A stretch of DNA of 8,084 nucleotides from Ramlibacter sp. (GCA_021156245.1 JAJNBO010000089.1:1-8084); one strand, 5' to 3'; counted from the first letter of the stretch, positions 1 through 6,343 are shown. Notes: generated by a model not told the origin, from the sequence alone. Made by a program: numbers and translations.

Positions 1-378
1 CACCGCGATCATCGGCAGCACCGTCGGCGTGAAGTAGGCCATGCGCAGGAAGGCGCGGCCGGCGATGCGCTCGTTCACCCACAGCGCCATGACGAGCGCC
101 AGGCCGATCGACAGCGGGATGGTGGCGCCGGCGAACCAGAGGTTGTTGCGCACGGCCTGCCAGAACACGGGGTCCTCCACCATGCCCTGGTAGTTGGCCA
201 GGCCCACCCACGCCGGCGGGCGCGCGCCCTTGGGCGTGGAGTGGAAGCTGTCCCAGAAGGTGGCGGCCGTCGGCCAGTGCGTGAACGCCACCAGCAGCAG
301 CACCGCCGGCAGCAGCAACAGCCAGGCATGGACTGCCGTGTGGCTGCCGCCGGCCGCCGCCGCGCCCCGGCCCTTCAC
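1..378 (-). CDS. ugpA: ABC transporter permease, UgpA-like (partial, C-terminus beyond window)
   Basis: Inner-membrane permease subunit of a carbohydrate/glycerol-3-phosphate type ABC importer. 126 codons are visible; the rest lies beyond base 1. The start is a GTG at 376-378 whose GTGA overlaps the stop codon of the upstream binding-protein gene, so the two are translationally coupled. The N-terminus has a short Gly/Ala-rich cytoplasmic tail, then a hydrophobic first membrane helix at about residues 18-33. A periplasmic stretch follows with the family pattern FWDSF (41-45) and WVGLANYQGM (57-66). A second helix lies at about 83-100 and a third begins near 113. The EAA loop that contacts the ATPase is not reached. 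The subfamily (UgpA rather than another MalF/UgpA-type sugar permease) is inferred from the neighbouring UgpB-like protein and phosphodiesterase. A UgpE-type partner permease is expected just outside the window. Confidence 0.88.
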   Translation of the reverse strand, partial: MKGRGAAAAGGSHTAVHAWLLLLPAVLLLVAFTHWPTAATFWDSFHSTPKGARPPAWVGLANYQGMVEDPVFWQAVRNNLWFAGATIPLSIGLALVMALWVNERIAGRAFLRMAYFTPTVLPMIAV

Positions 379-1664
379 TTGTACGCGCGCAGGATGCGGT
401 CGGCTTCGCGCTGGGCGTCCTGCATGGCCTGGGCCGGCGTCTTGGTGCCGGTCAGCGCCGCCTGCAGCCCGTCGTTCAGCGCCTTGGTCACGCGCTGGTT
501 GTCATGGGTTGAGAACTCAGCCACGGAATGTTCCAGCTGGTCGCGCGCGACCAGCGCAGGCGGGAAGTCGCGGCCGTACTTGCGCAGCGTGTCCGTGCCG
601 TAGGCAGCGGAAGAGACGGCGACGTAGCCGGTGTCCATGCTCCATTGCGCGGCGCGCTCCGGCTGCGTCACCCACTTGATGAACTTGAAGGCGGCCTCCT
701 GCTGCGCGGGCGTTGCCTTCTTGAAGATGTGGAAGTTGCCGCCGCCGGTGGGCGAGCCCTTGCGGGTGTTGCCGGGGATCATGGCCACGCCGAAGTCGAA
801 CTTGGCGTTGTTCTTCACGTTGGTCAGGTTGCCGGTGGTCGTGTACATCATGGCCACCTTCTTCTCGAAGAAGTCCTTGGGCGTGGTGCCCCACTCCACC
901 ACGCCGGGCGGGTGGATGCCGGCCTTGCCCAGGTCCACCCAGTACTGCAGGGCCTCGATCACCTTCGGGTCGTCGAACTTCACCTGCGTGCCGGCCTCGT
1001 TGGCGAGGATGGCGCCGTTGGTGGTGGTCAGCGTCTGGAACAGCCAGTACGGGAAGCCGCTGGACGGGATCTGCACGCCCCACTGCGTGACCTTGCCGCT
1101 GGCGTCCTTCTTCGTCAATTTGGTCGCCGCCGTCTTCAGGTCGGCCCAGGTCTGCGGCGGGCGGTTCGGATCGAGGCCCGCTTCCTTGAACAAGTCCTTG
1201 TTGTAGTACATGACCACGGTGGAGCGCTGGAAGGGCACGCCCCAGGTCTTGCCGTCGGTGCGGCTGTTCATCATGAAGGCCGGATAGAAGCTGGCCAGCC
1301 ACGCCTTGTCGTCGGCGGTCTTGACGAAGTTGTCGATGGGAACGATCGCGTCCTCGTCGATCAGCGTGAACATGTCGGTGGACAGCAGCACCGACGTGAC
1401 CGGCGGCGTGCCGGACTTGTGCGCCGTCAGCGCCTTCACCAGCGTCTCCTGGTAGGTGCCGGCATAGATCGGCGTGACCTTGATGCCGGGGTTGGCCTTC
1501 ATGAAGTCGGCCGCGAAGCCGTCGATGGTCTTGGCGATCGCCCCGCCCACCGCCACCGGGTAGAAGAAGGAGATCTCGGTGGTCTGCGCGCGCGCGGGGG
1601 CCCACGCCAGCGAGGCGGCGACGGCCGTGGCCGCCAGGAGGTGGTTGAAATGCTTGCGTTGCAT
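375..1664 (-). CDS. ugpB: ABC transporter periplasmic substrate-binding protein, UgpB-like
   Basis: Periplasmic receptor of the importer, 429 aa, close to the usual UgpB length. A Sec signal peptide covers residues 1-26 and ends ARA before QTT. The body follows the family 1 solute-binding plan and matches what I recall of E. coli UgpB at several places: PFQRSTVVMYYNKDLF followed by AGLDP and PPQTWADL; TTTGNLTNV with KFDFGVAMIPG; a glycine-rich GGGNFHIF; TQPERAAQW and TGYVAV; and a C-terminal TGTKTPAQAM. The ATG at 1662-1664 has a strong ribosome-binding site, AAGGAGA, about 8 bases upstream. The gene lies 36 bp after the ATPase gene and overlaps the permease start by 4 bp. The likely ligand is sn-glycerol-3-phosphate or a glycerophosphodiester. 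This is inferred from similarity and the linked phosphodiesterase; another polyol or sugar cannot be excluded. Confidence 0.9.
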   Translation of the reverse strand: MQRKHFNHLLAATAVAASLAWAPARAQTTEISFFYPVAVGGAIAKTIDGFAADFMKANPGIKVTPIYAGTYQETLVKALTAHKSGTPPVTSVLLSTDMFTLIDEDAIVPIDNFVKTADDKAWLASFYPAFMMNSRTDGKTWGVPFQRSTVVMYYNKDLFKEAGLDPNRPPQTWADLKTAATKLTKKDASGKVTQWGVQIPSSGFPYWLFQTLTTTNGAILANEAGTQVKFDDPKVIEALQYWVDLGKAGIHPPGVVEWGTTPKDFFEKKVAMMYTTTGNLTNVKNNAKFDFGVAMIPGNTRKGSPTGGGNFHIFKKATPAQQEAAFKFIKWVTQPERAAQWSMDTGYVAVSSAAYGTDTLRKYGRDFPPALVARDQLEHSVAEFSTHDNQRVTKALNDGLQAALTGTKTPAQAMQDAQREADRILRAYK

Positions 1665-1700
1665 GGCGGGAGTCTCCTTCGTTGTCGTGAAAGTTCCGTG

Positions 1701-2714
1701 TCAGGCCAGCCGGCGGCCGTCGGCGTCGAAATGATGGGCGCCGGCGGTCGGCCAGTCCAGCCGCACCTCGCTGCCCGCGGCCAGGTCGGCCTGGCCTTCG
1801 GTGCGCACCGTGAGCGTTTCGCTGCCGACGACGCAATGCGCGATCAGGTCGGCGCCCAGGTACTCGATGCTGCGGACGGTGGCCGGGACGCGGCCGCCGA
1901 GCGTCACGGCTTCGGGCCGCATGCCGAGCCAGTGCGCTGCGCGGCCGGCGGGCACGTCGCTGCCGGCGATGCGGTCGCCGTCCAGCCGCAACAGGTTCAT
2001 GGGCGGCGTGCCGATGAAGCGCGCCGCGAACGTCGTCTGCGGTTGCGCATAGAGCGTGCGCGGCGTCGCCGCCTGTTCGATGCGCCCGCGGTTCAACAGC
2101 ACCACCTGGTCGGCCATGCTCATGGCCTCGGCCTGGTCGTGCGTCACGTAGACGACGGTGAGGCCCAGGCGCTGCTGCACCTGCCGCAGCTCGGTGCGCA
2201 TCTCCTGGCGCAGCTGCGCATCCAGGTTGGACAGGGGTTCATCCATCAGGCAGACCTTGGCCTGCGCCACGAGGGCGCGGGCCAGCGCCACCCGCTGCTG
2301 CTGGCCGCCCGAGAGCTGGGAGGGCTTGCGCGCGAGCAGCGACGACAGGCCCAGGAGGTCCGCGGTCTCGGCCAGGCGCCTCGCGATTTCGGCGGCGGGC
2401 ATCTTGCGCACCGAGAGGCCGAAGGTGATGTTGTCGGCCACGCTCAGGTGCGGGAACAGCGCGTAGTTCTGGAACACCATCGCCACGCCGCGCTGCGCGG
2501 GCGGCAGCGCGGTGACGTCGCGCCCGTCGATCAGCACCTGGCCGCTGGACGCGGTCTCCAGGCCCGCGATGATGCGCAGCGTGGTGGACTTGCCGCAGCC
2601 GGAGGGACCGAGCAGCACGCAGAAGCTGCCCGAGGCGATCTCCAGGTCGATGCCCTCGAGGGCGGCGGCTGCGCCCCAGTGCTTGGTCACGCCGGTCAGG
2701 CGGATGGATGACAT
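1701..2714 (-). CDS. ugpC: ABC transporter ATP-binding protein, UgpC/MalK-like
   Basis: Cytoplasmic ATPase that powers the importer, 337 aa. All nucleotide-binding motifs are intact: Walker A GPSGCGKST (36-44), Q-loop Gln82, signature LSGGQQQR (134-141), Walker B CLMDEP with catalytic Glu159, D-loop SNLD (162-165) and switch His192. A C-terminal TOBE/OB-type regulatory domain follows from about residue 235, including LGMRPEAV (263-270), as in MalK and UgpC. The open frame extends far upstream but only as antisense shadow through the phosphodiesterase gene; the ATG at 2712-2714 gives the canonical N-terminus (MSSIRLTGVTKHWG). There is no Shine-Dalgarno sequence before it. Instead a TATACT element ends 6 bases upstream, so the start may be leaderless. 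The gene follows the phosphodiesterase by 59 bp and precedes the binding-protein gene by 36 bp. Confidence 0.93.
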   Translation of the reverse strand: MSSIRLTGVTKHWGAAAALEGIDLEIASGSFCVLLGPSGCGKSTTLRIIAGLETASSGQVLIDGRDVTALPPAQRGVAMVFQNYALFPHLSVADNITFGLSVRKMPAAEIARRLAETADLLGLSSLLARKPSQLSGGQQQRVALARALVAQAKVCLMDEPLSNLDAQLRQEMRTELRQVQQRLGLTVVYVTHDQAEAMSMADQVVLLNRGRIEQAATPRTLYAQPQTTFAARFIGTPPMNLLRLDGDRIAGSDVPAGRAAHWLGMRPEAVTLGGRVPATVRSIEYLGADLIAHCVVGSETLTVRTEGQADLAAGSEVRLDWPTAGAHHFDADGRRLA

Positions 2715-2720
2715 CGGGCG

Positions 2721-2726
2721 AGTATA
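2721..2726 (-). promoter_or_regulatory. Candidate -10 element of the ugpCBA transcript
   Basis: On the minus strand TATACT (5 of 6 to TATAAT) lies with exactly six bases before the ATG of ugpC. Normal sigma70 spacing would place transcription initiation on the A of the start codon. No good -35 box is seen at 16-18 bp spacing. The same strand carries an identical 10-base string, ATACTCGCCC, at the -10 region of the phosphodiesterase promoter. Function is inferred. Confidence 0.45.
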
Positions 2727-2773
2727 GGAAAGGGTTGTGGCGGCCAGCCGAGGGTTTCGGGGGATTGCTTCGA

Positions 2774-3742
2774 TCAGCGATCCCGCATGGACCGCGCCAG
2801 CCAGGCGATCTCGTTCGTCCAGATGCCGCCCGCATAGCCGGGAGGAAGCCGCGCCAGGTCCTCGGGCGTATCGATGCCGGTCGTGAAGCCACCGCCGTAG
2901 GGGCCCACCGCGACGATCTCGCTTCCGGCCGCCTGCATGCGGCCGTGGAAGCGGTGCGGCCAGCCCCACATCAGGAAGGCCAGGTTCACGGGCACGAGCA
3001 CGACGGACCGCTCGCAGGCCCTGGGGACGTGACCGCTCCAGCCGAGGGCCAGGTAACGCAGCAGGCAGGACTTGAGGCTCGCGCGTGACGCGGTGCGCAC
3101 GTCCGGCAGCAGGCGACGCACTTGCGCCACGGGCTCGTCGCCGCCATACACGGCCACCGCCTGGCGTTGGGCTGCCGGCAACCGGCCCAGCGCCGCCGCC
3201 AGGCGGGTGCCCTCCGTGGCGTCCCGGCTCTTCACGTTGACCAGGAAGCGCCGGCCGGGAAAGGCCGCGAACACTTCGTCCAGCGAAGGCATCAAGCCGA
3301 CGCCGCGGCCGCGGAACGGATAGGTCCTGCCGCCGTCGGCCGTGTAGCCGTAGCCGACGTCCAGCCGCTTCAATTCCGCCATCGAGTGCGAACGCGTCTC
3401 GCCGCGGCCGTCGGTCCGGCAGTCCAGGGTCCAGTCGTGGAACACGGCGAAATGCCCGTCCGTGGTCGGGTGCACGTCGATCTCGACGACGTCGGCGCCC
3501 GCCTCGAAGCTGGCGCGGATCGAAGGCAGCGTGTTCTCCAGCAGCGCATGCTGCGGCGCGAGCATGCGCTGCGCGGTGCAGGTGTCGTTCTGCAACCCGC
3601 GCTCGTCGAAGCGCTGCGCGACGCCGCGGTGCGCCAGCAAGGCGGGGTCCCCCGGGGTCGGCGGCGCGACGTCGCGGTTGCCCCACCACAGGAGCAGTGG
3701 AGCCGCTGCAACGGCGAGGAGGACGAGTCGTGTTGGGCGCAT
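2774..3742 (-). CDS. Membrane-anchored glycerophosphodiester phosphodiesterase (GDPD family)
   Basis: Would hydrolyse glycerophosphodiesters (deacylated phospholipids) to glycerol-3-phosphate plus an alcohol. It has 322 aa. Residues 5-20 are a hydrophobic helix after a basic N-terminus with no clear cleavage site, so it is probably an uncleaved anchor or signal peptide that places the enzyme in the periplasm. The GDPD TIM-barrel signature is visible: His38-Arg39-Gly40, Glu69-Asn70-Thr71, Glu87 and Asp89 in VEIDVHPTTDG, and the general-acid His102 in FHD. An extra segment (about 41-65, with Cys55) separates HRG from ENT. The usual ExK motif after the second barrel strands reads NVK (169-171), so an Asn replaces a Glu that is commonly a metal ligand. 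The protein ends with a GIWTNE motif and a short tail. Being upstream of the UgpCBA-like genes on the same strand supports supply of glycerol-3-phosphate for import. Activity is likely but the altered motif leaves substrate range open. Confidence 0.88.
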   Translation of the reverse strand: MRPTRLVLLAVAAAPLLLWWGNRDVAPPTPGDPALLAHRGVAQRFDERGLQNDTCTAQRMLAPQHALLENTLPSIRASFEAGADVVEIDVHPTTDGHFAVFHDWTLDCRTDGRGETRSHSMAELKRLDVGYGYTADGGRTYPFRGRGVGLMPSLDEVFAAFPGRRFLVNVKSRDATEGTRLAAALGRLPAAQRQAVAVYGGDEPVAQVRRLLPDVRTASRASLKSCLLRYLALGWSGHVPRACERSVVLVPVNLAFLMWGWPHRFHGRMQAAGSEIVAVGPYGGGFTTGIDTPEDLARLPPGYAGGIWTNEIAWLARSMRDR

Positions 3743-3760
3743 GGCGTCGGATGGGGGGCG

Positions 3761-3789
3761 AGTATGTCGCGCCGTCCGCCGGGAGACAA
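3761..3789 (-). promoter_or_regulatory. Sigma70-type promoter of the phosphodiesterase gene
   Basis: On the minus strand TTGTCT (3789-3784, 4 of 6 to TTGACA) is followed after 17 bases by CATACT (3766-3761, 4 of 6 to TATAAT). Initiation would be near 3754, giving a leader of about 12 bases without an obvious Shine-Dalgarno sequence. The -35 box lies in the leader or promoter region of the divergent azlC gene, so the two promoters must overlap. Confidence 0.5.
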
Positions 3790-3807
3790 TGCGCGGCAGG
3801 GGGAAGT

Positions 3808-4554
3808 GTGTCTCTGAGTTTTGCAGCGTTGCGTGCCGAGTGCGCGGCCTTGATCCGCCGGCCGCTGTTCCGCGAAGGCGTGGTCGATGCCGTGCCCATG
3901 GCGATCGGCATCGCCGCCTGGGGCTTGGTGGCCGGCGTGGCGATGGCCAAGAGCGGCATGGGCGTGCCGCTGGCCATCCTGATGTCCATCATCGTCTACG
4001 CGGGCTCCGCGCAGATCGCTTCGCTGCCCTTGATCGCGGCCGGTGCGCCCATGTGGGTGGTCTGGGCCATGACGCTTTGCGTCAGCCTGCGCTTCATGGC
4101 GTTCAGCTTCCATTACCGCCCGTATTTCGCCCACTTGCCGCGCCGCCAGCGGGTCGCGCTCAGTTTCCTCATGGGCGACAGCAGCTTCGCCCTGTTCATC
4201 CGGCGTTTCCCCGAGGCGAGCCCGGGGCCGAGATACCAGGACTACTTTCTCGGCGGTGCGCTCGTGACCTTCGGCGTGTGGCAGGTGACGATCATCGCCG
4301 GCATCCTCATGGGCCACGGCATTCCGGCCGCGTGGAACCTGGGCTTCGCGGGAACGATGGCGCTGCTCGCTTTGACCTGCACCCAGTTGCGCAACCCGGT
4401 GACCTGGCTGGCGGCGGCCGTCGCTGCCTGCGCGGCGGTGGCTGCGTATGCGTTGCCGCTGAAGCTGAACATCATCGTGGCCATCGCGGCGGCCGTTGCG
4501 GTCGGCGTGCTGGCCGACCGCGCGACCGTGCCGCGCGGGGGACCGAAGCCGTGA
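3808..4554 (+). CDS. azlC: AzlC family amino acid exporter, large subunit
   Basis: Large subunit of an AzlCD-type exporter in the inner membrane, a family linked to efflux of branched-chain amino acids and analogues. It has 248 aa from the GTG at 3808, typical for AzlC. Family marks are FREGVVDAVPMAIGIAAWG (21-39), IIVYAGSAQIASLP (61-74), SLRFMAFSFHYRPYF (93-107) and GDSSFALF (123-130). About six hydrophobic segments follow one another to the C-terminus. The open frame continues upstream to an ATG at 3697, but that extension runs antisense over the phosphodiesterase start and is charged and unlike the family. The GTG at 3808 has AGGGGGA just upstream, though with a short spacer of 3 bases, so a start a few codons away (for example TTG at 3829) is possible. 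The stop overlaps the azlD start. The exported substrate is not determined by sequence. Confidence 0.9.
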   Translation: MSLSFAALRAECAALIRRPLFREGVVDAVPMAIGIAAWGLVAGVAMAKSGMGVPLAILMSIIVYAGSAQIASLPLIAAGAPMWVVWAMTLCVSLRFMAFSFHYRPYFAHLPRRQRVALSFLMGDSSFALFIRRFPEASPGPRYQDYFLGGALVTFGVWQVTIIAGILMGHGIPAAWNLGFAGTMALLALTCTQLRNPVTWLAAAVAACAAVAAYALPLKLNIIVAIAAAVAVGVLADRATVPRGGPKP

Positions 4555-4880
4555 GCGGACTGGAGATCTTCACCACGACCCTCGGCATGGCTGCCATCGC
4601 CTGGGCGTGCCGCGCCTTCTTTCTGCTGCCGAAGGAGGAGCTGCCGATGCCGCAATGGCTTCGCGAAGGGTTGCGGTATGCGCCGGTGGCCGCGCTCGCC
4701 GCGGTGGTGGCGCCGGAGCTGGTGTTGACGCAAGGGCAGCTGGTCGACACGTGGCGGGATGCCCGCATCTTCGGCGCGCTGGCGGGCCTGGCGTTCTATG
4801 CGTGGCGGCGCAGCCTGTTCGGGACCATCGTCTGCGGAACCGCCGTGATGCTCGCGCTGCGCTTCGGGCTGGGTTGGTAG
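4551..4880 (+). CDS. azlD: AzlD family amino acid exporter, small subunit
   Basis: Small membrane partner of AzlC, 109 aa, with the usual four hydrophobic segments: about residues 5-19, 43-58, 72-84 and 91-106. The family pattern is seen in the Arg21-Ala-Phe-Phe segment after helix 1 and in LRYAPVAALAAVVAPEL (41-57). It starts at a GTG (4551-4553) inside the azlC stop region; the GTGA overlap couples translation and fixes the start. The gene ends 17 bp before the convergent lipoprotein gene. Confidence 0.88.
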   Translation: MSGLEIFTTTLGMAAIAWACRAFFLLPKEELPMPQWLREGLRYAPVAALAAVVAPELVLTQGQLVDTWRDARIFGALAGLAFYAWRRSLFGTIVCGTAVMLALRFGLGW

Positions 4881-4884
4881 CCCG
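4865..4884 (+). other. Short hairpin spanning the azlD stop codon
   Basis: CGGGCT (4865-4870) and AGCCCG (4879-4884) form a perfect 6-bp stem around an 8-base loop. It sits between the convergent azlD and lipoprotein genes. There is no T-run on either strand, so it is at best a weak or factor-dependent termination or RNA-stability element. Confidence 0.25.
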
Positions 4885-4897
4885 GGCGCAGGATCGC

Positions 4898-5572
4898 TCA
4901 ATTCGCGGCGAAGCAGTAGAACTTGCCCGAGCCGCCGGTGCGCACCAGCGCCTCCTGGCTGCAGCCGGCGGACTGGTGCGAGAAGTTCCACGAACGCGCC
5001 CAGTTCTCCGGCAGCGGGCCGGAGCGGTCGTGGTGCCCGACGATCGCCGATCCGTCCGTGCTGCTCGTCCAGGACTTGCAGGTGGTGTCCGTCTGCGGTG
5101 CGAACGCGGTTCCGTCGGAGCGGGAGCCGGTGAGGATGTCGTGCTCGTTCGGCGTGTCGCCGCGGCCGCGCACCACCATGCCGCGCTCGTCCAACGCGGT
5201 TTCCTTGCCCAGGTTGTTGCCGTTGTGCAGGTGATCGAGGTTGCGGGCCACCAGCACGCCCTTGGCGTTGTACCAGGGGCCGTTGCCGATGCGGTCCCGT
5301 GCATTGACCGCCGGCACCGCGGGGTTGTTGTTGGCGGCGAAGGTCGGCGGCGTGCTGAGGTACGCACGCCAGGTGCGCCCGCCGTGGCCGGCCGCGGCGG
5401 CCAGTCGCTGGCAGTGCGCATCGGCGCCGGCCAGGCCGCCGAGATCGGCCCCGCGACCGGAGCCGGCGCTGGTGATGAAGAAGCTCATCGGTCCCGTGCT
5501 GCTGGTGAGCGACGCGCAGGACGCGAGCAGGGCCATGGAAGCGAAGGCGGCGGCGAGGGGGCGGTAGCGCAT
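4898..5572 (-). CDS. Secreted lipoprotein with a lectin/endostatin-like domain
   Basis: Hypothetical surface or periplasmic lipoprotein of 224 aa. The N-terminus is a lipoprotein signal with lipobox LASC, the acylated residue being Cys19. Ala20 at +2 does not signal inner-membrane retention, so outer-membrane sorting is likely. The mature part is one compact domain with motifs FFITSAGSGRGADLGGLAGADAHCQ (31-55, in two halves FFITSAG and LGGLAGADAHC), TWRAYLST (67-74), DRIGNGPWYN (93-102), HDILTGS (144-150), TCKSWTS (164-170), VGHHDR (178-183), SWNFSH (194-199), GCSQ (203-206) and FYCFA (218-222). Its four cysteines (54, 165, 204, 220) could form two disulfides. The LGG-x-AGAD-x-C start and closing FYC resemble lectin-like/endostatin-like domains such as DUF1554-type proteins; this is recalled similarity, not a search. 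Ligand unknown. The ATG at 5570-5572 has AAGGA about 7 bases upstream. Confidence 0.82.
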   Translation of the reverse strand: MRYRPLAAAFASMALLASCASLTSSTGPMSFFITSAGSGRGADLGGLAGADAHCQRLAAAAGHGGRTWRAYLSTPPTFAANNNPAVPAVNARDRIGNGPWYNAKGVLVARNLDHLHNGNNLGKETALDERGMVVRGRGDTPNEHDILTGSRSDGTAFAPQTDTTCKSWTSSTDGSAIVGHHDRSGPLPENWARSWNFSHQSAGCSQEALVRTGGSGKFYCFAAN

Positions 5573-5615
5573 GGGAAATCCTTAGGGAGGGACGCGACGA
5601 ATTACGCATCACGCG

Positions 5616-5631
5616 GAGGCCGCGCGGCCTC
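5616..5631. promoter_or_regulatory. Perfect 16-bp palindrome in a divergent intergenic region
   Basis: GAGGCCGCGCGGCCTC reads the same on both strands. It lies 44 bp upstream of the lipoprotein ATG and about 74 bp upstream of the DUF2200 ATG, a place where an operator serving both genes could sit. High GC makes chance palindromes more likely, so a binding role is only inferred. Confidence 0.3.
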
Positions 5632-5658
5632 AGGGTCATCCCTAGCGAAACCGTTGGA

Positions 5659-5677
5659 ATAAACGCGGCCGATAAAC
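5659..5677 (+). repeat. Short direct repeat ATAAAC, 13-bp period
   Basis: ATAAAC occurs at 5659-5664 and 5672-5677, separated by GCGGCCG. It is the most AT-rich part of the lipoprotein/DUF2200 gap and falls 28-46 bp before the DUF2200 start, where promoter melting or regulator contacts would be expected. No -35/-10 pair with proper spacing could be assigned. Confidence 0.25.
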
Positions 5678-5704
5678 TTCCACCGCAAGCAATGGAGGAA
5701 TGGC

Positions 5705-6052
5705 ATGCAGGAGCACCGGGTCTTCACGACGCCTTTCGCCAAGGTGTACCCGCTGTACGTGCAGAAGGCCGAGCGCAAGAACCGCACCAAGGCGGAAGTC
5801 GACCAGGTCATCCGCTGGCTGACCGGCTATGACCAGGCCGGGCTGCAGCGACACATCGACCAGGCAAGCGACTTCCGGACGTTCTTCGACAACGCGCCCG
5901 CCATGCACCCGAACCGTGCGCTCATCACCGGCGTGGTCTGCGGCGTACGCGTCGAAGACGTTGAGGACCCGCTGATGCAGAAGATCCGCTGGCTGGACAA
6001 GCTGGTGGACGAACTGGCGAAGGGCCGCAAGATGGAGAAGATCCTGCGCTGA
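5705..6052 (+). CDS. DUF2200 family protein
   Basis: Small cytoplasmic protein of 115 aa with no known function. It matches DUF2200 along its whole length as I recall the family: [21 protein letters not shown] is the opening pattern, split here as FAKVYPLYV (11-19) and KAERKNRTK (21-29). Then come VIRWLTGYD (35-43), DFRTFF (56-61), [20 protein letters not shown] (68-87) and a C-terminal [14 protein letters not shown] (102-115). There is no signal peptide or membrane segment; it is rich in Lys, Arg, Asp and Glu. The start is well set by GGAGGA five bases before the ATG. It is transcribed alone, divergent from the lipoprotein and convergent with the DUF2277 gene 15 bp away. Confidence 0.9.
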   Translation: MQEHRVFTTPFAKVYPLYVQKAERKNRTKAEVDQVIRWLTGYDQAGLQRHIDQASDFRTFFDNAPAMHPNRALITGVVCGVRVEDVEDPLMQKIRWLDKLVDELAKGRKMEKILR

Positions 6053-6067
6053 CCGGCGGCTGGCGCG

Positions 6068-6343
6068 TCACGCCTTCGCACCGAAGCGCGCCGCGGAACG
6101 TTCGAGGGCCTTGGCGGCTTCGGCTTCGCGCGTGCGGGGCTCGGCGCGCGTGACGAGCGACTGGATCAACGTTCTCGCCGACGCCGCCACTTCTTCCACC
6201 GCACGGTCGAACGCTTCCTGGTTGGCCCTGGACGGCACGTTGAAGCCGCTGAGCTTGCGCACGAATTGCAAGGACGCGTCGCGGATCTCGAGCTCCGTCG
6301 CGGGCGGTTCGAAGTTGAAGAGGGTCCTGATGTTCCGGCACAT
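6068..6343 (-). CDS. DUF2277 family protein
   Basis: Small cytoplasmic protein of 91 aa, function unknown. It begins with the highly conserved DUF2277 motif MCRNIRTLFNFEPPAT (1-16), followed by EIRDASLQFVRKLSGFNVPS (19-38), NQEAFDRAVEEVA (41-53) and a basic Arg/Ala-rich tail ending RFGAKA. It is predicted to be mainly helical. The ATG at 6341-6343 has AGGAG seven bases upstream. It lies 43 bp downstream of the methyltransferase/micropeptide pair on the same strand, so it may be co-transcribed with them. It converges on DUF2200 with a 15-bp gap holding no evident terminator. Confidence 0.9.
   Translation of the reverse strand: MCRNIRTLFNFEPPATELEIRDASLQFVRKLSGFNVPSRANQEAFDRAVEEVAASARTLIQSLVTRAEPRTREAEAAKALERSAARFGAKA

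Noticed and set aside
528..2711. 727-codon open frame on the plus strand
   Set aside because: It runs antisense across the binding-protein and ATPase genes and its product is a low-complexity Arg/Gly/His/Val-rich string typical of high-GC shadow frames.
2748..2760. Hairpin CCGA-GGGTT-TCGG after the phosphodiesterase stop
   Set aside because: Only a 4-bp stem without a T-run; too weak to call a terminator.
3697..3807. AzlC start at the upstream ATG 3697
   Set aside because: The added 37 residues are basic and Gly-rich, lie over the opposite gene's start and promoter, and do not resemble an AzlC N-terminus.
2715..3992. Long N-terminal extension of the ATPase frame
   Set aside because: It overlaps the phosphodiesterase gene in another frame and runs past its promoter; the canonical ATPase N-terminus begins at 2714.
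4242..5639. 465-codon minus-strand frame over azlCD and the lipoprotein gene
   Set aside because: Composition is Arg/Pro/His-rich with no family motifs; AzlC, AzlD and the lipoprotein are recognisable in the other frames.
6053..6067. Terminator between the convergent DUF2200 and DUF2277 genes
   Set aside because: The 15-bp gap shows no stem-loop followed by a T-run on either strand.
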